Below are positions 33,056 through 46,088 of a stretch of 64,000 bases of DNA, piece by piece. The notes beneath the pieces are model-generated. The model saw only the letters and a program-made list of their open reading frames with translations, was not told the DNA's origin and searched no databases. Location of the stretch: assembly GCA_036872755.1 (NCBI GenBank), contig JAVHNS010000001.1:3534001-3598000 (forward strand), read 5' to 3'. Made by a program: the position numbers and the translations under genes. Each line of letters opens with the position of its first letter. Positions within the stretch are counted from its first letter, which is position 1. The DNA is from Orbilia blumenaviensis. Lineage: Eukaryota; Ascomycota; Orbiliomycetes; Orbiliales; Orbiliaceae.

Positions 33056-35342
33056 GATATTAATATATTTAAAAAAATATAATAATATCCGTCTCTGTTT
33101 CTTTTGCTGGCTCTCTCTTCCTCTCTTCCTCTTTTTTATCAACCTAATATATTAGATTTGGGGGCGCCGTCCTTCTTCACGACCATGACCCGCCTACCTT
33201 TTCAAAACTGACCCATCTCTCTCTCCTGTTTATACGCCCTCATGAAACTCTCACACACACTCGCGCTCACACACTCGAACCGAAACTCCTCTGGATAACG
33301 CCCTCTTCGTTTTCTTGTCACTTTATATTAAACGGTGTTCAAAAATGGGGAAACTTCTTTTCACAAACCTCCTGTGTACTACTCAGTTTTTTTCCTTTTT
33401 CTTTATACATATTCCCGGTCGTCTGTTGTCACTTTTCACGCAAGGCTTTGTTTGAATGCCTTGGCTTTTTTTTTTGTAATGAATGGATATCAAACATGAA
33501 TATCTGCACATTCACAATGAGGTGCGGCATAGCGTGACCGAAGGGGTCAATTGTAAACGCCGTAGATCCACTTTTTATAGTTTTATGATCTGCGCCGAGA
33601 GAATCATAGGATCTAGATAAACTAGGATCTTGTATTTTATGAGACCAGGTTTGACGGAGAGTCAATGATCCGGCATTAGAGCTTGGCTTCGGTACGACGA
33701 CTGTTCAGCTCGTAAACGTCTCGGGGTAGACACAATGGAAGGCCTCAAACTGGAGGCAAACAAAAGCGCAAATGCAAGTAAGACCTTTTGCTATCGGAGC
33801 ACCTGCCGAATTCCACAATCGTCTGTCCAGCGCTCTCTGCAAGGAAAAAATGCATTGACATTGAACTAAGAGATACTTTTTTCACTCAAGAAAGCCGGCC
33901 GCGTGTCCCACTAATACGATTGTGTAGACATGCAGGTTAGCACTACTGGCGCTATAATATATCTAGGTATGTGAACTCAATGTGCATGGGCTGGCATGCT
34001 AGGTAAGTATTTATCAGCGTGAGTGTTTTTATCCATCGACACGAGGGGTGTCGGTGATGTCGTGGGTATGGGACTGTTACAGATCTAACAGTGGTTTCGT
34101 AAGCTTTGAAGCTTTCCCCCGCCCATTGCGTCGGGATCGCCTAATCTCGCTCGGTAGAAATGTTCCTGTCACAGCGGGGGCGTGCGTGTCAACATCATCG
34201 GATTCTCTGTTCTGAAATCAGACAAAGGGAAGTAATTGCTATCCGTCCCTACAGGATCGATGGTCTATATAGCGAACAAAGTTTGGACTAACGTCAATAA
34301 GATGCATTTAAGCTACTACTATAACACTATGATGTCGCAGATTCCAAGGTTGGCGACTGGCCATGGGCGTCAAATCTGCAAATGCGATATCGATATCCAA
34401 CAAGGCCACATGACGAATTAACATCTCTCGTCCGTCCCATTCGCGGGAGACCGAACGATCTGAGATTATTACCTCGATGTTTCCTTCACCCTTCGGTGGA
34501 GTTACATGACCGTCTGGCCTGGCTCTCGCTTCATTTCCTTCCCGAAGGAGGAGGCTTAGCTCCCATCGACGAGCACCCACCCCTGCGCTGGCTTACGCGT
34601 CGTAACACACCCACATTTTCGGCCAACCAAACCGAAAGCCAAAATGGTGCGAGTGAAAAAATGTTCCCGTTTGCTCTGCAGGTAGGCAGAGGAGTCATAT
34701 GGGGCCTTTGGTTGGGTCTGGGCTGGGCTTGGGAGGGATCCAACTATGGCCCCAGCTGCTATTCCTCATGCTCACCTCATGCCATGAACTCTTGTTTTCC
34801 GATATTGACATTTATTCCCGGGTAGTATCGAAGACAAGGGAAGTTCGACAAGAGGAGGAAGAAAAACAAAAAGAAGCCACGAATACTTTTCCCTCTTCAC
34901 CGTTTCATCCTAACTACTCTTCCTAGAAATCAAATCCCATACCGGATATCCGTTATCCTGTCCCTCATTTCTGGTGGCTTTCCCGCAAATTCCAGGGCTA
35001 GAATACCGAGAAAAAAGCGGGTAACAGATTGAGGAGCCCACCCGCTGATTACGTACCGTCCGATATCAGAAGGTCGTTTTTCTCTCTAGTCCCTCGATTG
35101 AATCTATTTCTGTGCGGCAGCTGTTTGTGGTTGCACTAGCCTTTCCGAATAGTTTTAATTCCTGTGCCTCCCCTCAATCACCTCCCCCTTCTCTTTTCGT
35201 ATTTGGAAATTTTAGTGAGACTCGTCCCTATCTTCGGGCTACCACTATTCTTTTTCAACCTTTTCTATCATTTTTCTTTCTTTTAGGATTTGCTTTATTT
35301 CCTTAACCCGGGCTAAGCATCTCTTGTAATATCATTCCCATC
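33056..35342. other. Intergenic region with no gene seen
   Basis: About 2.3 kb. The first few hundred nt are the AT- and CT-rich 3' end of RPS7. Frames of up to 147 codons (34382-34825) lack domains and splice support. The last 200 nt are pyrimidine-rich and lead into the SGDI-repeat membrane protein gene. Confidence 0.5.
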
Positions 35343-37847
35343 ATGGAACGCCGGGAACATCCATCGATGGAAGAATATCCCTCCTCAAACCCTTATGTCA
35401 CCGATAATGGTGTACCGGAAATGCCCCTCGATGGTTTCGTCGCCGACGGCTTCCGTCCTGGTGGCGGTGGCCCGCGCCTTCCTATGGTCGTCGTAAACCC
35501 CTATATCACCAATACAACTGAGACAACAGCAGATATGGCCGTAACGGATGGATACTTCAACGGACGCCCGCACCAGCAGCTCCCCCTCGTGCACCTACCC
35601 GACGAGGATCCAGTAAAGACAGCGATGCCAGAACCGATACCGCGGGAACGAACAAACGAAAACGGTGAAGCGCAGATTGCTTCTCCGAGGCCGTCGCAGG
35701 AGGATGATAGACAGACGGTTTATTCTCGAGTTAGTTTTGGATCGGAAAGGAGTACGCTGCCGCCGTCTTATACTTCGAGGCCGATGTCGAGGAGGGTTTC
35801 TTATGAAGAGGAAGAAAGAGAAGGGAATGTTGAACACGGACGGGCGGTTGAGATTAGGCCGTTGATTATGGGAGAGTGTTTGTGCAGACACCCGCAGTGT
35901 ATAAGCTGTGTGGCAAATGGAACGGCGTACAGAGATCGGGAAGAGAGGTGCTCCTGGAGGAAGAGACTAAGGTGCGCAAGGGGCTGCACAAGAAGCGGGG
36001 CAAAGAAGAGGTCGAGAAAGTTCAAATTCTGCTGTGCTTCGATTTTCTTCTTGATATTCACCTGGACACTATTTGGCGGTTTGGTTTGGAAACATGCTAC
36101 AAGCCGATTCAGGGAAAGCATGGTAAGCTACATTCGTTGGATCTAGAATAGCTTGTTTTTTGGGTATCGCTGACAGGTTCAAATTTAGGAGTACATACCA
36201 TCATCTCAGCAATGTGGCTCGATGCTCCCAGGAGTCTATGACGAAACTTTTACAGTACCGATTAATACCTCGCTATCCTCATTCTCGCTCCGGCAGTCGG
36301 TTGTGTACGATAAACCAAGAGATAGCTACGGATCCCGCATCAATGTTGACGGAACTGTCTTCCTTGAACGTGCTTCAAGAGACGATGATCTCGAAGGCGA
36401 CGAGGCTAAGGTTACAGTTCAGTACATGGTTACGGATGAGACCGTTCTACGGGATATTGATATTAAAATGACTGGAAATGGGATCTCTATTCATGTGGGT
36501 TTATGGAGAGCTGTAATCGGGTTATCGGACTATTTTATTAACATAATTTATTCTAGACGAACGCATATACCACAAAGCCCGTCGATGAGACCGACGTCTG
36601 CGTCTTGTTCACCGTCACCGTTGTGTTCCCGAGGCATGCATCTACTACCGAAATATCTCAGCTCCTTATCGATACGGAACAGCTCGACATCAAATTATCA
36701 CCTTCACTTTCCCTTAAAGTCCTTGACAAGGCATTGTTGAACACCATCACCGGTTTTGTCTGGTCAGAGGCGAGGCAGCCGACAAAGATCCAGGATGACG
36801 AAAAATTGAAGAGCACCAACTTTGGCTTGCAAGCTAAGCATTTGTTGATTGGTACTACGACTGGCAGAATTTCGGGTGTATGGGGGTTGGCGGATTCCGC
36901 TTCGTTCGAATCCAAGTCGTAAGTTTATATTCTTTCGAGCCGAATGTTTGGGTACGACTAATATGAAAATTAGTGGAAATATCGACATTGGCGTCAGCTC
37001 TATAACTTCGTTTTCTGAAAAGGCCCCCCAAACCGACTTTACTGTTTCTACGGTCTCCGGCGATATCGCAATCCATTCTGTATCAACTGACGGTGCACTC
37101 CATCCATTCCGCAAAGACCTCACTAAATACAACACTGTCGTCAAAACCATCAGTGGTCATATCATCGGCCAATATCTCCTCGGTTCTTCACTTTCTATTC
37201 AGTCTATTAGCGGCGACATCAGAGCAGATATTCTCCCCATCTCCCCAGCCAACGCTGGCAGCACCCAGGAAGACCGCATCACATTTGACACTGACACCAA
37301 GAGCGGGAGAACGTTTGTGAGCTTTTTGGAGGCTACCGATGCAAGAATTCTCACCGAACCGCAAGCCCTCCTCAAGAACCGGGCTGTACAGACGGTTCTT
37401 GTCTGGATCGAAGACAAGAAACGCAAAATCTGGCAGTTGATTCAAAAGCACTGCGCAGATCACGAGGATAAACCTCACGCCGATGCTAAGTCCGGTCATG
37501 CCGGCCATGTCGGAGCTTCACAATTAGAGGCCGATATTGAGCCCCTCTACGTTGATCCACAAGATGTCGGACTTGCCAATTTGTCGTTTTTCACGGCTAC
37601 ACACAACACCGTCTCTGGGGAGGTCTTTGTTCATTATTCCGCCGCTTTCGAAGGAACCGTCAAAGCAACCACTTTGACCGGAGATATCGAAGTTGGTGGT
37701 GAAAATGTGAAGATTACCAGGAACTCAAGAAACGGCCCGGTTGGTAGGGTTGTGGAGGCGGTGCATGGAAATAGCCAGGATGGGTTTGTTGAGAGCAAAA
37801 GCATTAGCGGAGATATCAAGATTTGTATAGGAGACTCAAGATGGTAA
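35343..37847 (+). CDS. Type II membrane protein with adhesin-like SGDI repeats
   Basis: Four exons, 35343-36122, 36189-36494, 36557-36918 and 36974-37847 (introns 66, 62 and 55 nt), give 773 aa. Residues 1-175 are disordered. Then comes a Cys/basic-rich stretch (MGECLCRHPQCISCVANGT and following, about 177-216) and one membrane helix (CCASIFFLIFTWTLFGGLVW, about 232-251). The remainder, probably outside the cytosol, is beta-rich. It carries recurrent turns such as SGNIDIG, SGDIAIH, SGHIIGQ, SGDIRAD, SGEVFVH, TGDIEVG and SGDIKIC. Repeated SGxI/V turns are characteristic of DUF4097-type putative adhesin domains that form a beta solenoid. The role is unknown. Surface location is an inference from the single helix. 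There is a good ATG after a pyrimidine-rich leader. Confidence 0.82.
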
Positions 37848-39593
37848 TTATTGGCCGCGCGGGCGATATTACTATTGCACTGCCCCTTCTCTAAGCGGCT
37901 ATAGGGCGGGGGTAGGCCCTAATTTCCCTTCTTTCTTTTGTATACCCTTTTTCCTTTTTATATTATGATTATTTCCTTGGTACACTAATCTATGGGGACT
38001 CTGGAGTGCTTTTTTTTATGGCGAAGAACAAAAATAATCAACAGGCCTGTTGTCAATCATTTCATTTGTGTGGGAAAAGGTGGGAGGGGGAAAATTATGC
38101 GGAAGGAGTTTATTACTCTCCAACCTTGGGTCTGATTTTTCCGGAGAGGTTTATAATATCTGATTGCTTTGCTTACCATTGGCGTTTTCTGCGGTGTTAA
38201 CAATATTTTCGTTTTCTATTATTTTTACCTGTACCTTATACCAATTGTTTTTTTTTGGATTTCTTGAAAATGTTGAGCAAAGCGGAAACCAGCGGAAATC
38301 AGATCTCACTCTCGTTATTCTCTGTCTATACTACTACCATACTTTTTTGTATTTTTCGGACGAGGCTCCCCTCTTTTTCTTTGGTTTTTTTGTTGGGGAA
38401 TTCGCTTTTGGCAGAGGTTACCTACTGGTTGTCGATAGAGGATCACGAGGTAGAATGCTTCAGCTATTAAGTGTGTGTGGCCTTGAAGGTCAGTTGGATG
38501 AAAGAGGGGAGAGGTCATGGCATTTGCTAATTACCTAATTATTCTATCATGGGGTGTGTTTAGACAGATCAGAGTAGCTGTACTATCGAAAGAAGAATAA
38601 AGCTAAATGGAAAACAAAAAACATTTTAAAAAAATGTCGAAATGGTTTCTGTAGATGGCATAATTGTGATAAATTAGCATGGTTATGTTCGTTTTTTTTT
38701 TTTTGGAGGGAGTATTTGAGAGGGAAAGAAAAGCCTTGGAACGGATTATGTTTTGCGGGTTGTGTCTGACCCACTTGCGAAGTTTCCGAGCTTTAGTTGT
38801 GAAACGCTGTTAGTGACAAGACAATTTCTTGACAGGTATGACGAAACACCTCTTCTGGTGATTTGATGAACCAAAAACCTCAGCAAGTTTACAGCGGCGG
38901 TTCCTTGACCCTTTCTTCGTTTGAAGGGCTCTAAGGTTTTCTATATTAGCGCTACAAAAATCATAATACTTTGACTTCGAGGGAAAGTTTTCCCACCAGT
39001 GATACTCCACAATTTGCGCATCGTGTCGCTATTTTTGAAGCTTGTTGTGGGGTTTTATTGGTCTGTGCGGTTTCTTTTCTCCCTTTTCAAATTCCTTTCT
39101 TTGGGTTTTGATGCTATGATATAATATATCTCGATATTGATATTGATACACGGCGCCATGGTTCAAAGTTTCAATCCGAGGTGGCATTCGGATAAAGTAG
39201 CTCCCGTTGAGGAACTTCGTCCGAATTAGCTCTCTAGCTGGCCGCGATGGACGAATATAAATATGCTAGAGGAACCACGCAACATGGTGTCTCTTTTTTT
39301 GTTCCTTAGGCATTCCAGGTTGAAGCTTCGATACTACCAACAGTCACTCTTCCTTTTTCTTCTATCCTTTTTACTGTGCTTGGACACATTCGCTTCTTTA
39401 CAGGACCGGTTCCTATACATCTTTTTTGAATTAACTATTAACTTCTTTGATACTTCCTTCGTTATTTTCGATACCGCCTTTCAACTTTCAAACGGTCTTT
39501 CATTAGATATATAACCCATCGCATATATCAATATCAATTTATCCCTCCAAGCCATCTAAATTATATACATTTTATACATATATAATATTCAAA
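37848..39593. other. Intergenic region with no gene seen
   Basis: About 1.7 kb, T-rich near 38230-38400 and with a TATA-rich stretch (ATATAATATATCTC) at about 39119. The final 130 nt before the next ATG are very AT-rich. No gene was found. Confidence 0.5.
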
Positions 39594-40226
39594 ATGCGTT
39601 CCTCAATCCTCTTCACAGCCATCACCCTCCTCTCCGCCACCTTCACCACAGCAGCACCAATCCACAAGCGCGCACTCACACTCCGCTCCTACAATGAGAT
39701 GTCAATCTCCTCAGGTGTAGGTGGCGACGCCGAAGCTCGTGCCAAAGCCGTCTGGTCACAGGGATTAGACCTCAGCGATCTCGCAGCGATCAGTGACGAA
39801 GATCTTGATATTTTGAAGGTGGAGAGGAGTAATGCCGAAAAGGCGGAGACTGAGGCGTTTAATCCTGCGCTTGATGATGCGGAGGGAGATGAGAAGGATG
39901 CACTTCAGGTTGGGAAGATTGCTAACAAAGTATGTACTCTATTCTCACTTATCTATCTAACATTACACTTGGTTTAAAGATAGATGACTAACAAAAATTT
40001 TTTTTAACGTTATTAGGTCCTAAAACTCACTGGTTTAGCACAAGTCCGCCAAATCGGAATCGCAAAGAAGGAAGCCAAGGGACAGACAGTATCCGACTCG
40101 GAACGCGCGGCACTTCAAGATTCGCTGACTAAATTGGCGAAGAATATTGCTACGGATAAGAAGAATGCTGGAAAGCCGTCGACGGCGGTATCGTTTGTTG
40201 GGGAGACAAGTGTCAAGAAGTTGTAG
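39594..40226 (+). CDS. Small secreted protein with a Kex2-like processing site
   Basis: Two exons, 39594-39929 and 40017-40226, joined across an 87-nt intron (donor GTATGT, acceptor TTATTAG), give 181 aa. Residues 1-20 are a clear signal peptide (SSILFTAITLLSATFTTAA). PIHKR at 22-26 is a dibasic Kex2-type site, so the mature chain probably starts at Ala27. The remainder is hydrophilic with no cysteine except near the end of exon 1 when unspliced, so it is not a cysteine-stabilised effector. The ending (STAVSFVGETSVKKL) is shared in style with other uncharacterised ascomycete secreted proteins. The function is unknown. Confidence 0.78.
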
Positions 40227-40555
40227 ATGTTTAATTACATATTAATGATGTCCATGCATCCAACCGCCCCCCCTTTTTTTTGGACGAATGCATAAACGGG
40301 GGGGTCGTTTAAGTAAATAGTTGGGAAGGATACCTAAGATACTTTACAAAAAAAGGGGAAATAGAAGAGTCTGTTGGGCAGCCTACACTTGATAATGTGC
40401 ACCTCGTAGATCGTACTACACGTATACTTGCGTACCTATACATAGTATTGTGTTATTTATATTAATGTCGACTTGCGCCGTAGAGCTACTGAAGCTAGTA
40501 TATATAGCTATAGCCATATAGCACATACTGGCAAATAACTATGCGGGTAAGTGTC

Positions 40556-40587
40556 TACCTAGGTAAGTAGGTACCTAGGTACCTACT
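40556..40587. repeat. CCTAGGTA/TAGGTACCTA palindrome cluster 1
   Basis: Overlapping copies of TACCTAGGTA and GTAGGTACCTAGGTACCTAC in 32 nt. The segment can fold back on itself. Confidence 0.85.
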
Positions 40588-40748
40588 TATTGGGAGCTGG
40601 GGGGTAGGTAGCCCAGCCCCGAGAGCTTGGATATTTCCCCCCAACCATTTAATATATTAACATTAGTTGACTGTCTGGCCGCGGCCCTGACCTAGTCTGG
40701 TTACGAAACCGACCTTGACCCTGATCCAGGCCCTTCGAAAGAAAGTGT

Positions 40749-40790
40749 AGTACCTTAGGTAGGTAAGTACCTAGGTAGGCACCTGGGTAA
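40749..40790. repeat. CCTAGGTA/TAGGTACCTA palindrome cluster 2
   Basis: TACCTTAGGTAGGTAAGTAC followed by CTAGGTAGGCACCTGGGTAA: imperfect copies of the same words as cluster 1. Confidence 0.8.
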
Positions 40791-41431
40791 TAAAGAAAGA
40801 AATTTGTCTCGTAGACCAGACTTGTGGCAGCAAAGCAAAGAATGAATGAATGAATCCGAATGAAAGAGAGCTGGGAGAGGGGAACGTTAAGTTGTGTTGG
40901 CGTGTTGGAGCGTCGTCATGCATGTCTCGGCTGGCTGGCCTGGGCTGGAGAGCGTGACAGCTTCCCTTCAGGTCAACAGCAGCAGCACAGTCCAACCAGC
41001 ATCACCTCCACCATCGTCACCTTCCGGCATCACCCCTCCATCTATCCACCCATCCACCCATCTGTCATTCTGCTCGATAACCAAAGTAGCTGCTCAGAAT
41101 TACTTGGCCTTCAATCTACCCCAGTCTGCTCGTGTGCATAATTATACTTTCCATCTATCCGGCTTCTCCCTGAAGCTTCTCATCCTTTCCTTCCACCCCC
41201 AACTCGAATGCTGTCTCGATAGCATAAGAGATTTAAGCTCAACCCTGCCATCTTTATCACCACTACATCTGGCCCCATCCGGCAGCTCCCGCCAGCTAGA
41301 GGCTCCCTCCAGCGCCCATATGGGTGCATAAAGCCTCCAGAGCCTCTTCAATTCCATAGCTACCTCTTTCTACTCTCTAAAGACTCCACCTATTTCCCGG
41401 TCCTTATCCTTCCATCAGTAAAGCTATAGCT

Positions 41432-44327
41432 ATGGAGTTCATCAAAGTCGCAAAAGTTGGCAAACCCCTCCCCCTCTCCCTCCAACTCTTTATAGTTCGT
41501 TACGAAAACCCAAACTGACCTATCAATCTCACCGCTTTTCTCCAAAAAAATTAACAGGTCGATAACGTCATTCTTCTGCACTCAGGGAACCCCATTTCGG
41601 GAACTTTACATATCACCCCTCACCACTTAATCTTCAAACGACACTTAACACCCGAGGATCCCTCTTCTTCTGCCCCACCAACTCCGAAAATTGCACCAGA
41701 GATATGGATTACGTATCCTATCATCTATACCGTCGACAGACAATGTATCGGTAGTTATGTTGGGCAAGATACCACGTCGTCTCCTAATAATGGAATAAAT
41801 GGCAACAACGGAACAGCAGACCGGAAACTATTGCCTCGGGAAACTAGCAATATTAGTGACGAATCGACGTTATCGGCGACGGAGGCTCAAAAGAGGTTAC
41901 AAGCGCTGGCTATCAGGCTGCGGTGTAGGGATTTTACGTTTATCACGTTTTGTTTCGATACAGAACAGGAGGCTAGGGATGTGTTTGATAGCATAAAGAG
42001 GTTGACATGTGGTGGTATGTATAAGAACGGTTCTGCATTCCGGTAGCCGAAGCTGACTTGTTGGGAAGCAGGTACGGTGGAACGACTGTATGCATTTATC
42101 TACAAGCCGACAAAATTCGAGATACCGTTTAATGGGTGGAAAATATATGATCCGCAGAGAGAGTTCGATAGACAGGGGATAACACCGGATTGGAGACTTT
42201 CTAACATCAATAGCAACTATACCGTCCGTTTTTCTCTATCCTTATACTTATCTGTGGACGGACTTATACTGAACAGCATTTATCATCTAGTTCTGCGATA
42301 CATACCCTGCGAGGCTCTACATCCCGACCACGATTTCCGACAACACTCTTAACTACGTTGCTAAATTCCGCTCTCGCCAGCGGGTACCCGTCCTCACTTA
42401 TATTCACAATGTCAACAACTGCACCCTGACCCGGTGCGCACAGCCGCTTACAGGACTCCAGAAGAACCGGAGTATACAGGACGAAAAACTGGTGCACGCG
42501 ATATTTAAATCCTCGAATGCATCTGGTTACGCCAGCCTTGGGATTTCCAACCCCGAGGCATCGTCATCTTCGCAATCCCTTGTTAATGTTGAACAAGGTG
42601 CGAAGCTGATTTATGGCGCCCAGCAATCGAACCTTATCGTGGATGCGCGGCCTAGTGTTAACGCCTATGCGCAGCAGGCTGCGGGCGCTGGGTCTGAGGT
42701 GATGGACAACTATAAGTTTGCGAAGAAGGAGTATCTTGGTATCGACAATATTCACGTTATGAGGAAGTCACTGGATAAAATCTTGGAGGCGATAAAGGAT
42801 TCGGATATCACACCATTCCCTGCGAATAGGGATCTTTTGGCGAAGAGCAATTGGTTGAGACATATTACGGCTTTAATGCAGGGGACAGATTTGATTGTAC
42901 GACAAGTGGCGTTGGAGCACTCACACGTGCTGATCCATTGTTCGGATGGGTGGGATCGGACGGCGCAATTGGCGGCATTGGCGCAGATATGTTTGGATCC
43001 GTATTTTAGGACGCTGCAGGGGTTTATGGTGCTGGTGGAAAAGGATTGGGTGTCCTTTGGACACAAGTTTAGGGATAGGTGTGGGTTTTTGAGCAGCGAG
43101 AAGTGGTTTACGCAGCCCGGAGGCGGAGATGGGGGTCAAGGTGGGGGAAGTGGGTTTGAGCAGGCGATTGGAGCGGCGAGAATGTTCTTCAACCAACAGG
43201 CGAGTAACCTTATGGGAGGAGATGACGACAGCGATCCCGAGGGACTGGATAGTCCGACACCCGGGCGTGGGGGGAAGGGAAAGAAGGATAAGGGAGTTAA
43301 TATCAAAGAAACGTCGCCGGTATTCTTACAGTTTCTGGATGCGACTTATCAGCTGATGCAGCAGCATCCGAAGAGATTTGAGTTCAACGAGAGGTTTTTG
43401 AGGAGGCTGTTGTATCATATGTATTCGTGTCAGTATGGGACGTTTCTTTATAACAGTGAGAAGGAGAGGGTTGATGCAAGGCTGGATAGGAGGACGCGGT
43501 CGGTGTGGGATTACTTTTTGGCGAGGAAGCAGGAGTGGATGAATCCTGATTATGATACTACTGTTGATGCGGATGAGAGGGGTATTGGTGGGAGAGTGAT
43601 ATTCCCGGCGACAATTGGGACTGGAGCTGTGAGATGGTGGCCTGAAGTATTCGGGCGGACGAACGAGGAGATGAATGGACGTGCATCGATATTCGGGAAG
43701 GCCGGGGAGCCGTCTCCGATGAGGGCTGCGGATTCTGCGGCGGCAAGACAGGGACTTATAGCTGTGGTTGAGGATCAGAAGGGGAAGTTGGTATCGCCTG
43801 ATGGTGGGGTGAAGCCGGTTACAGACGATGATATTGCGAAGTCTGCGGCTGTTTTGGGGACGGAAAGGGCGACGGAGTTGGCGGAGGAAGGGGAGGATGT
43901 GGATTCTGTGGTTGTGGAGAGTCCCGAGGAAGGGCAGGACCGGGTTGACGAAGCGAGTATATGCGCTACGCTGGCGTCTAATACGACGTTGGATATGTCC
44001 GAGTCTGTCCAGGTTAATGAAAGCGACTCCAGGATGTCATCACCGCCGATTATATCGCTGGACCATACACCGGAGAAGCAGGAGAGGGAGGATGGGATTT
44101 CGGCCAATGGGGATGAAGAGGATGAGCCGGTGGATATTTCGCTGGATGGGAATTCGGACCCGCTGGGCGGGCATGAGACTGTGGATGTTATGCTATCCCC
44201 GAGTCCTAGGAATCAGGGAAGGGGGATTGGGGGGATTGGGTCGAGGTTTTCGAGGAGTCGGACGCCGAATTCGAAGGGGGAGAAGAAGACGGCTGGGAAG
44301 GGTATTGAGGAGCTTGAGCTGGTGTAG
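41432..44327 (+). CDS. YMR1: Myotubularin-family phosphoinositide 3-phosphatase
   Basis: Four exons, 41432-41455, 41558-42014, 42072-42223 and 42291-44327, give 889 aa. The N-terminus (MEFIKVAKVDNVILLHSG) starts a PH-GRAM domain. VERLYAFIYKP and the YDPQREFDRQGI, SNINSNYTFCDTYPARLYIP and AKFRSRQRVPVLTYIHN segments are classical myotubularin motifs. The catalytic P-loop CSDGWDR is intact at about 428-434, so the enzyme is predicted active, removing the 3-phosphate from PI3P and PI(3,5)P2 on endosomal membranes. The C-terminal 250 residues are acidic and disordered. Two introns have weak donors (GTTGGC at 41456 and GTCCGT at 42224), but the splices are required by the conserved protein sequence. 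The yeast orthologue is Ymr1. Confidence 0.95.
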
Positions 44328-45209
44328 CTTTCCCCCGGTGCATCCTTGAAGGCACTCTTTTTTTTTTGGTTTAAGAACTTCTTGTCTGGGATGGTGTTCC
44401 CCTTCTTCCCCTTCTCTTTTGTTTGGATTGGTTAAAAGACAAAAAGGTATCATGATGACTGGTAGCTTGGATTCTTTTTTTTCTTCTCCTTTTTCTTTTG
44501 TGATGAAGATGATGACTACTAGGTATATTCCATACGTGGTGGGGGGTTGGGCGGGCGTTTTATTCTTCATTTTCCTCTTCCTCTTTTCCTTTTAAGCGTC
44601 ATTGCGTTATAATTCGTAATCCGTATCTTCTTTCTATATTTTATCTACTACTACTACATTGGAGTTTTTGAAGGATGCGGAATTATTTGGGGGGGTCTTT
44701 CTATACTATCTACTCAAGGCTTTCTACGAAGTTTTTTATTTATTTTTTAGGTTATACAAACTCTACACTTTTTCCACACCTTCAACTGCTGGTTCAAGAA
44801 TATAGTACTATAACCATAAGGTATAGATAGGTATTTAATCAGACAATAGTAAGACCAGGATTGAAATTCTGGAAGATCATCGATTAAGTAATTCTCGAGA
44901 TCTAATGCGTTCGCGAACCCGCTGACGGCCGGGCCGACTGGGGGTATATATATCCGAGCGGGGGGGCCGGGGCCACGGATTTAGTCAGCGGTGCTTATTT
45001 TGTTTTATATTTATCTACAGCAACTGATAGGAGATTCGATTCTAGAATTGATCAGTCAATCATGCACGTGGGTGATGTTTATATGCACGTGTGAAATGGC
45101 CATGCATACGGGGATAGGTGGTTTCGGACGAAGCGGAGTTTATATGGAACTTCTTTTTCTTTCTTTTTCTTTTCTTTTCTGTCAAGGTGGAAGAGCCGCA
45201 TTAGAAAAG

Positions 45210-45230
45210 AAAAAAAAAAAAAAAAAAAAA
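45210..45230. repeat. A21 homopolymer tract
   Basis: Uninterrupted run of about 21 A preceded by AGAAAAG. No retroelement body was recognised next to it. Confidence 0.9.
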
Positions 45231-46050
45231 GAGGATTACCTTAATTAGAGAGACAGGAACGAGTGTCTTAGAGAGGGCGGCACATCCCGTTCGGTGAGTG
45301 TCGGTGACTTTTTTTTCGGTTTTGGAGGGTTAACACGGATGTTAACGGATCGTTACACTTTGCCTTACAGGTTGGAATATTGGGGGAGGTTCGGAGACCC
45401 TGACTATCAATTCATCCGATTCTTGATAATTATTGATATGGTAGGCCTTTGGATATTGACCCTCTTCGCTACTGTAGTGCCGTGGATCTAGATTGTATTA
45501 TATATATACATATATTACATGCAGCCATGGAAATTTTTTTTTTTTTGGACGGGGGTATACGTATTCGATACTTGATCGAGATTCTGACCAGTTATTTAAG
45601 TAGAGAAAAAAGGGACATAGGATTTAATTTTTAATATTTATAGAACCGGGGATTGGGAGGAAATCGAAAAAGGGAAAGGATTTCGTTATTCTGGCAGGTC
45701 CGGTTTCAAGTTGTAGGTTAACGTTTTGCAGGGAAGGATGAAAGAGTTGCGTATGCCTTGTATGATATTATACGTACCGAGCCACCCCTCGAAAATATTG
45801 AGCCTCGACTTGGTGCTACCTTGAAGGTCTATAGTCTCGTATTTAAGAAAGAAAAGAGAGGGAAAAAAAACTGAGGATAAAAAGGACAGTAGTAGCCTAG
45901 ATGTCCGCCTTTCCCCTTCTACGGGACAGTTCATGATACGATCAAAGCTTGAGAGAGAGAGGCTTGCTAAGCTAAGCAGAGCAACAGCTCAGTAATCGAT
46001 CGATCGGGGCCGGAACCAGGCAAACCCCGAGCATCCGCCTGTTAAACCAC

Positions 46051-46088
46051 CAAGTATACCTAACCTAGGTAATAGTAGGTACCTAGCT
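46051..46088. repeat. CCTAGGTA cluster 3
   Basis: Contains ATACCTAACCTAGGTAATAG and TAGGTACCTAGC. Related copies follow at about 46296-46317 and 46420-46440. Confidence 0.75.

Larger units (their letters stand above)
40227..41431. other. Intergenic region with CCTAGGTA clusters
   Basis: About 1.2 kb with two dense clusters of TAGGTACCTA-type palindromes (listed separately) and a CT/CCA-rich leader before the myotubularin gene. No gene was called. The 145-codon plus frame at 40894-41331 looks like a CT-rich leader. Confidence 0.5.

Noticed and set aside
34382..34825. 147-codon plus-strand frame between RPS7 and the SGDI-repeat gene
   Set aside because: Overlaps an equally open minus frame and lacks domain or splice evidence.
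40894..41331. 145-codon plus-strand frame before the myotubularin gene
   Set aside because: CT/CCA-rich simple sequence typical of a fungal leader, with no recognised domain.
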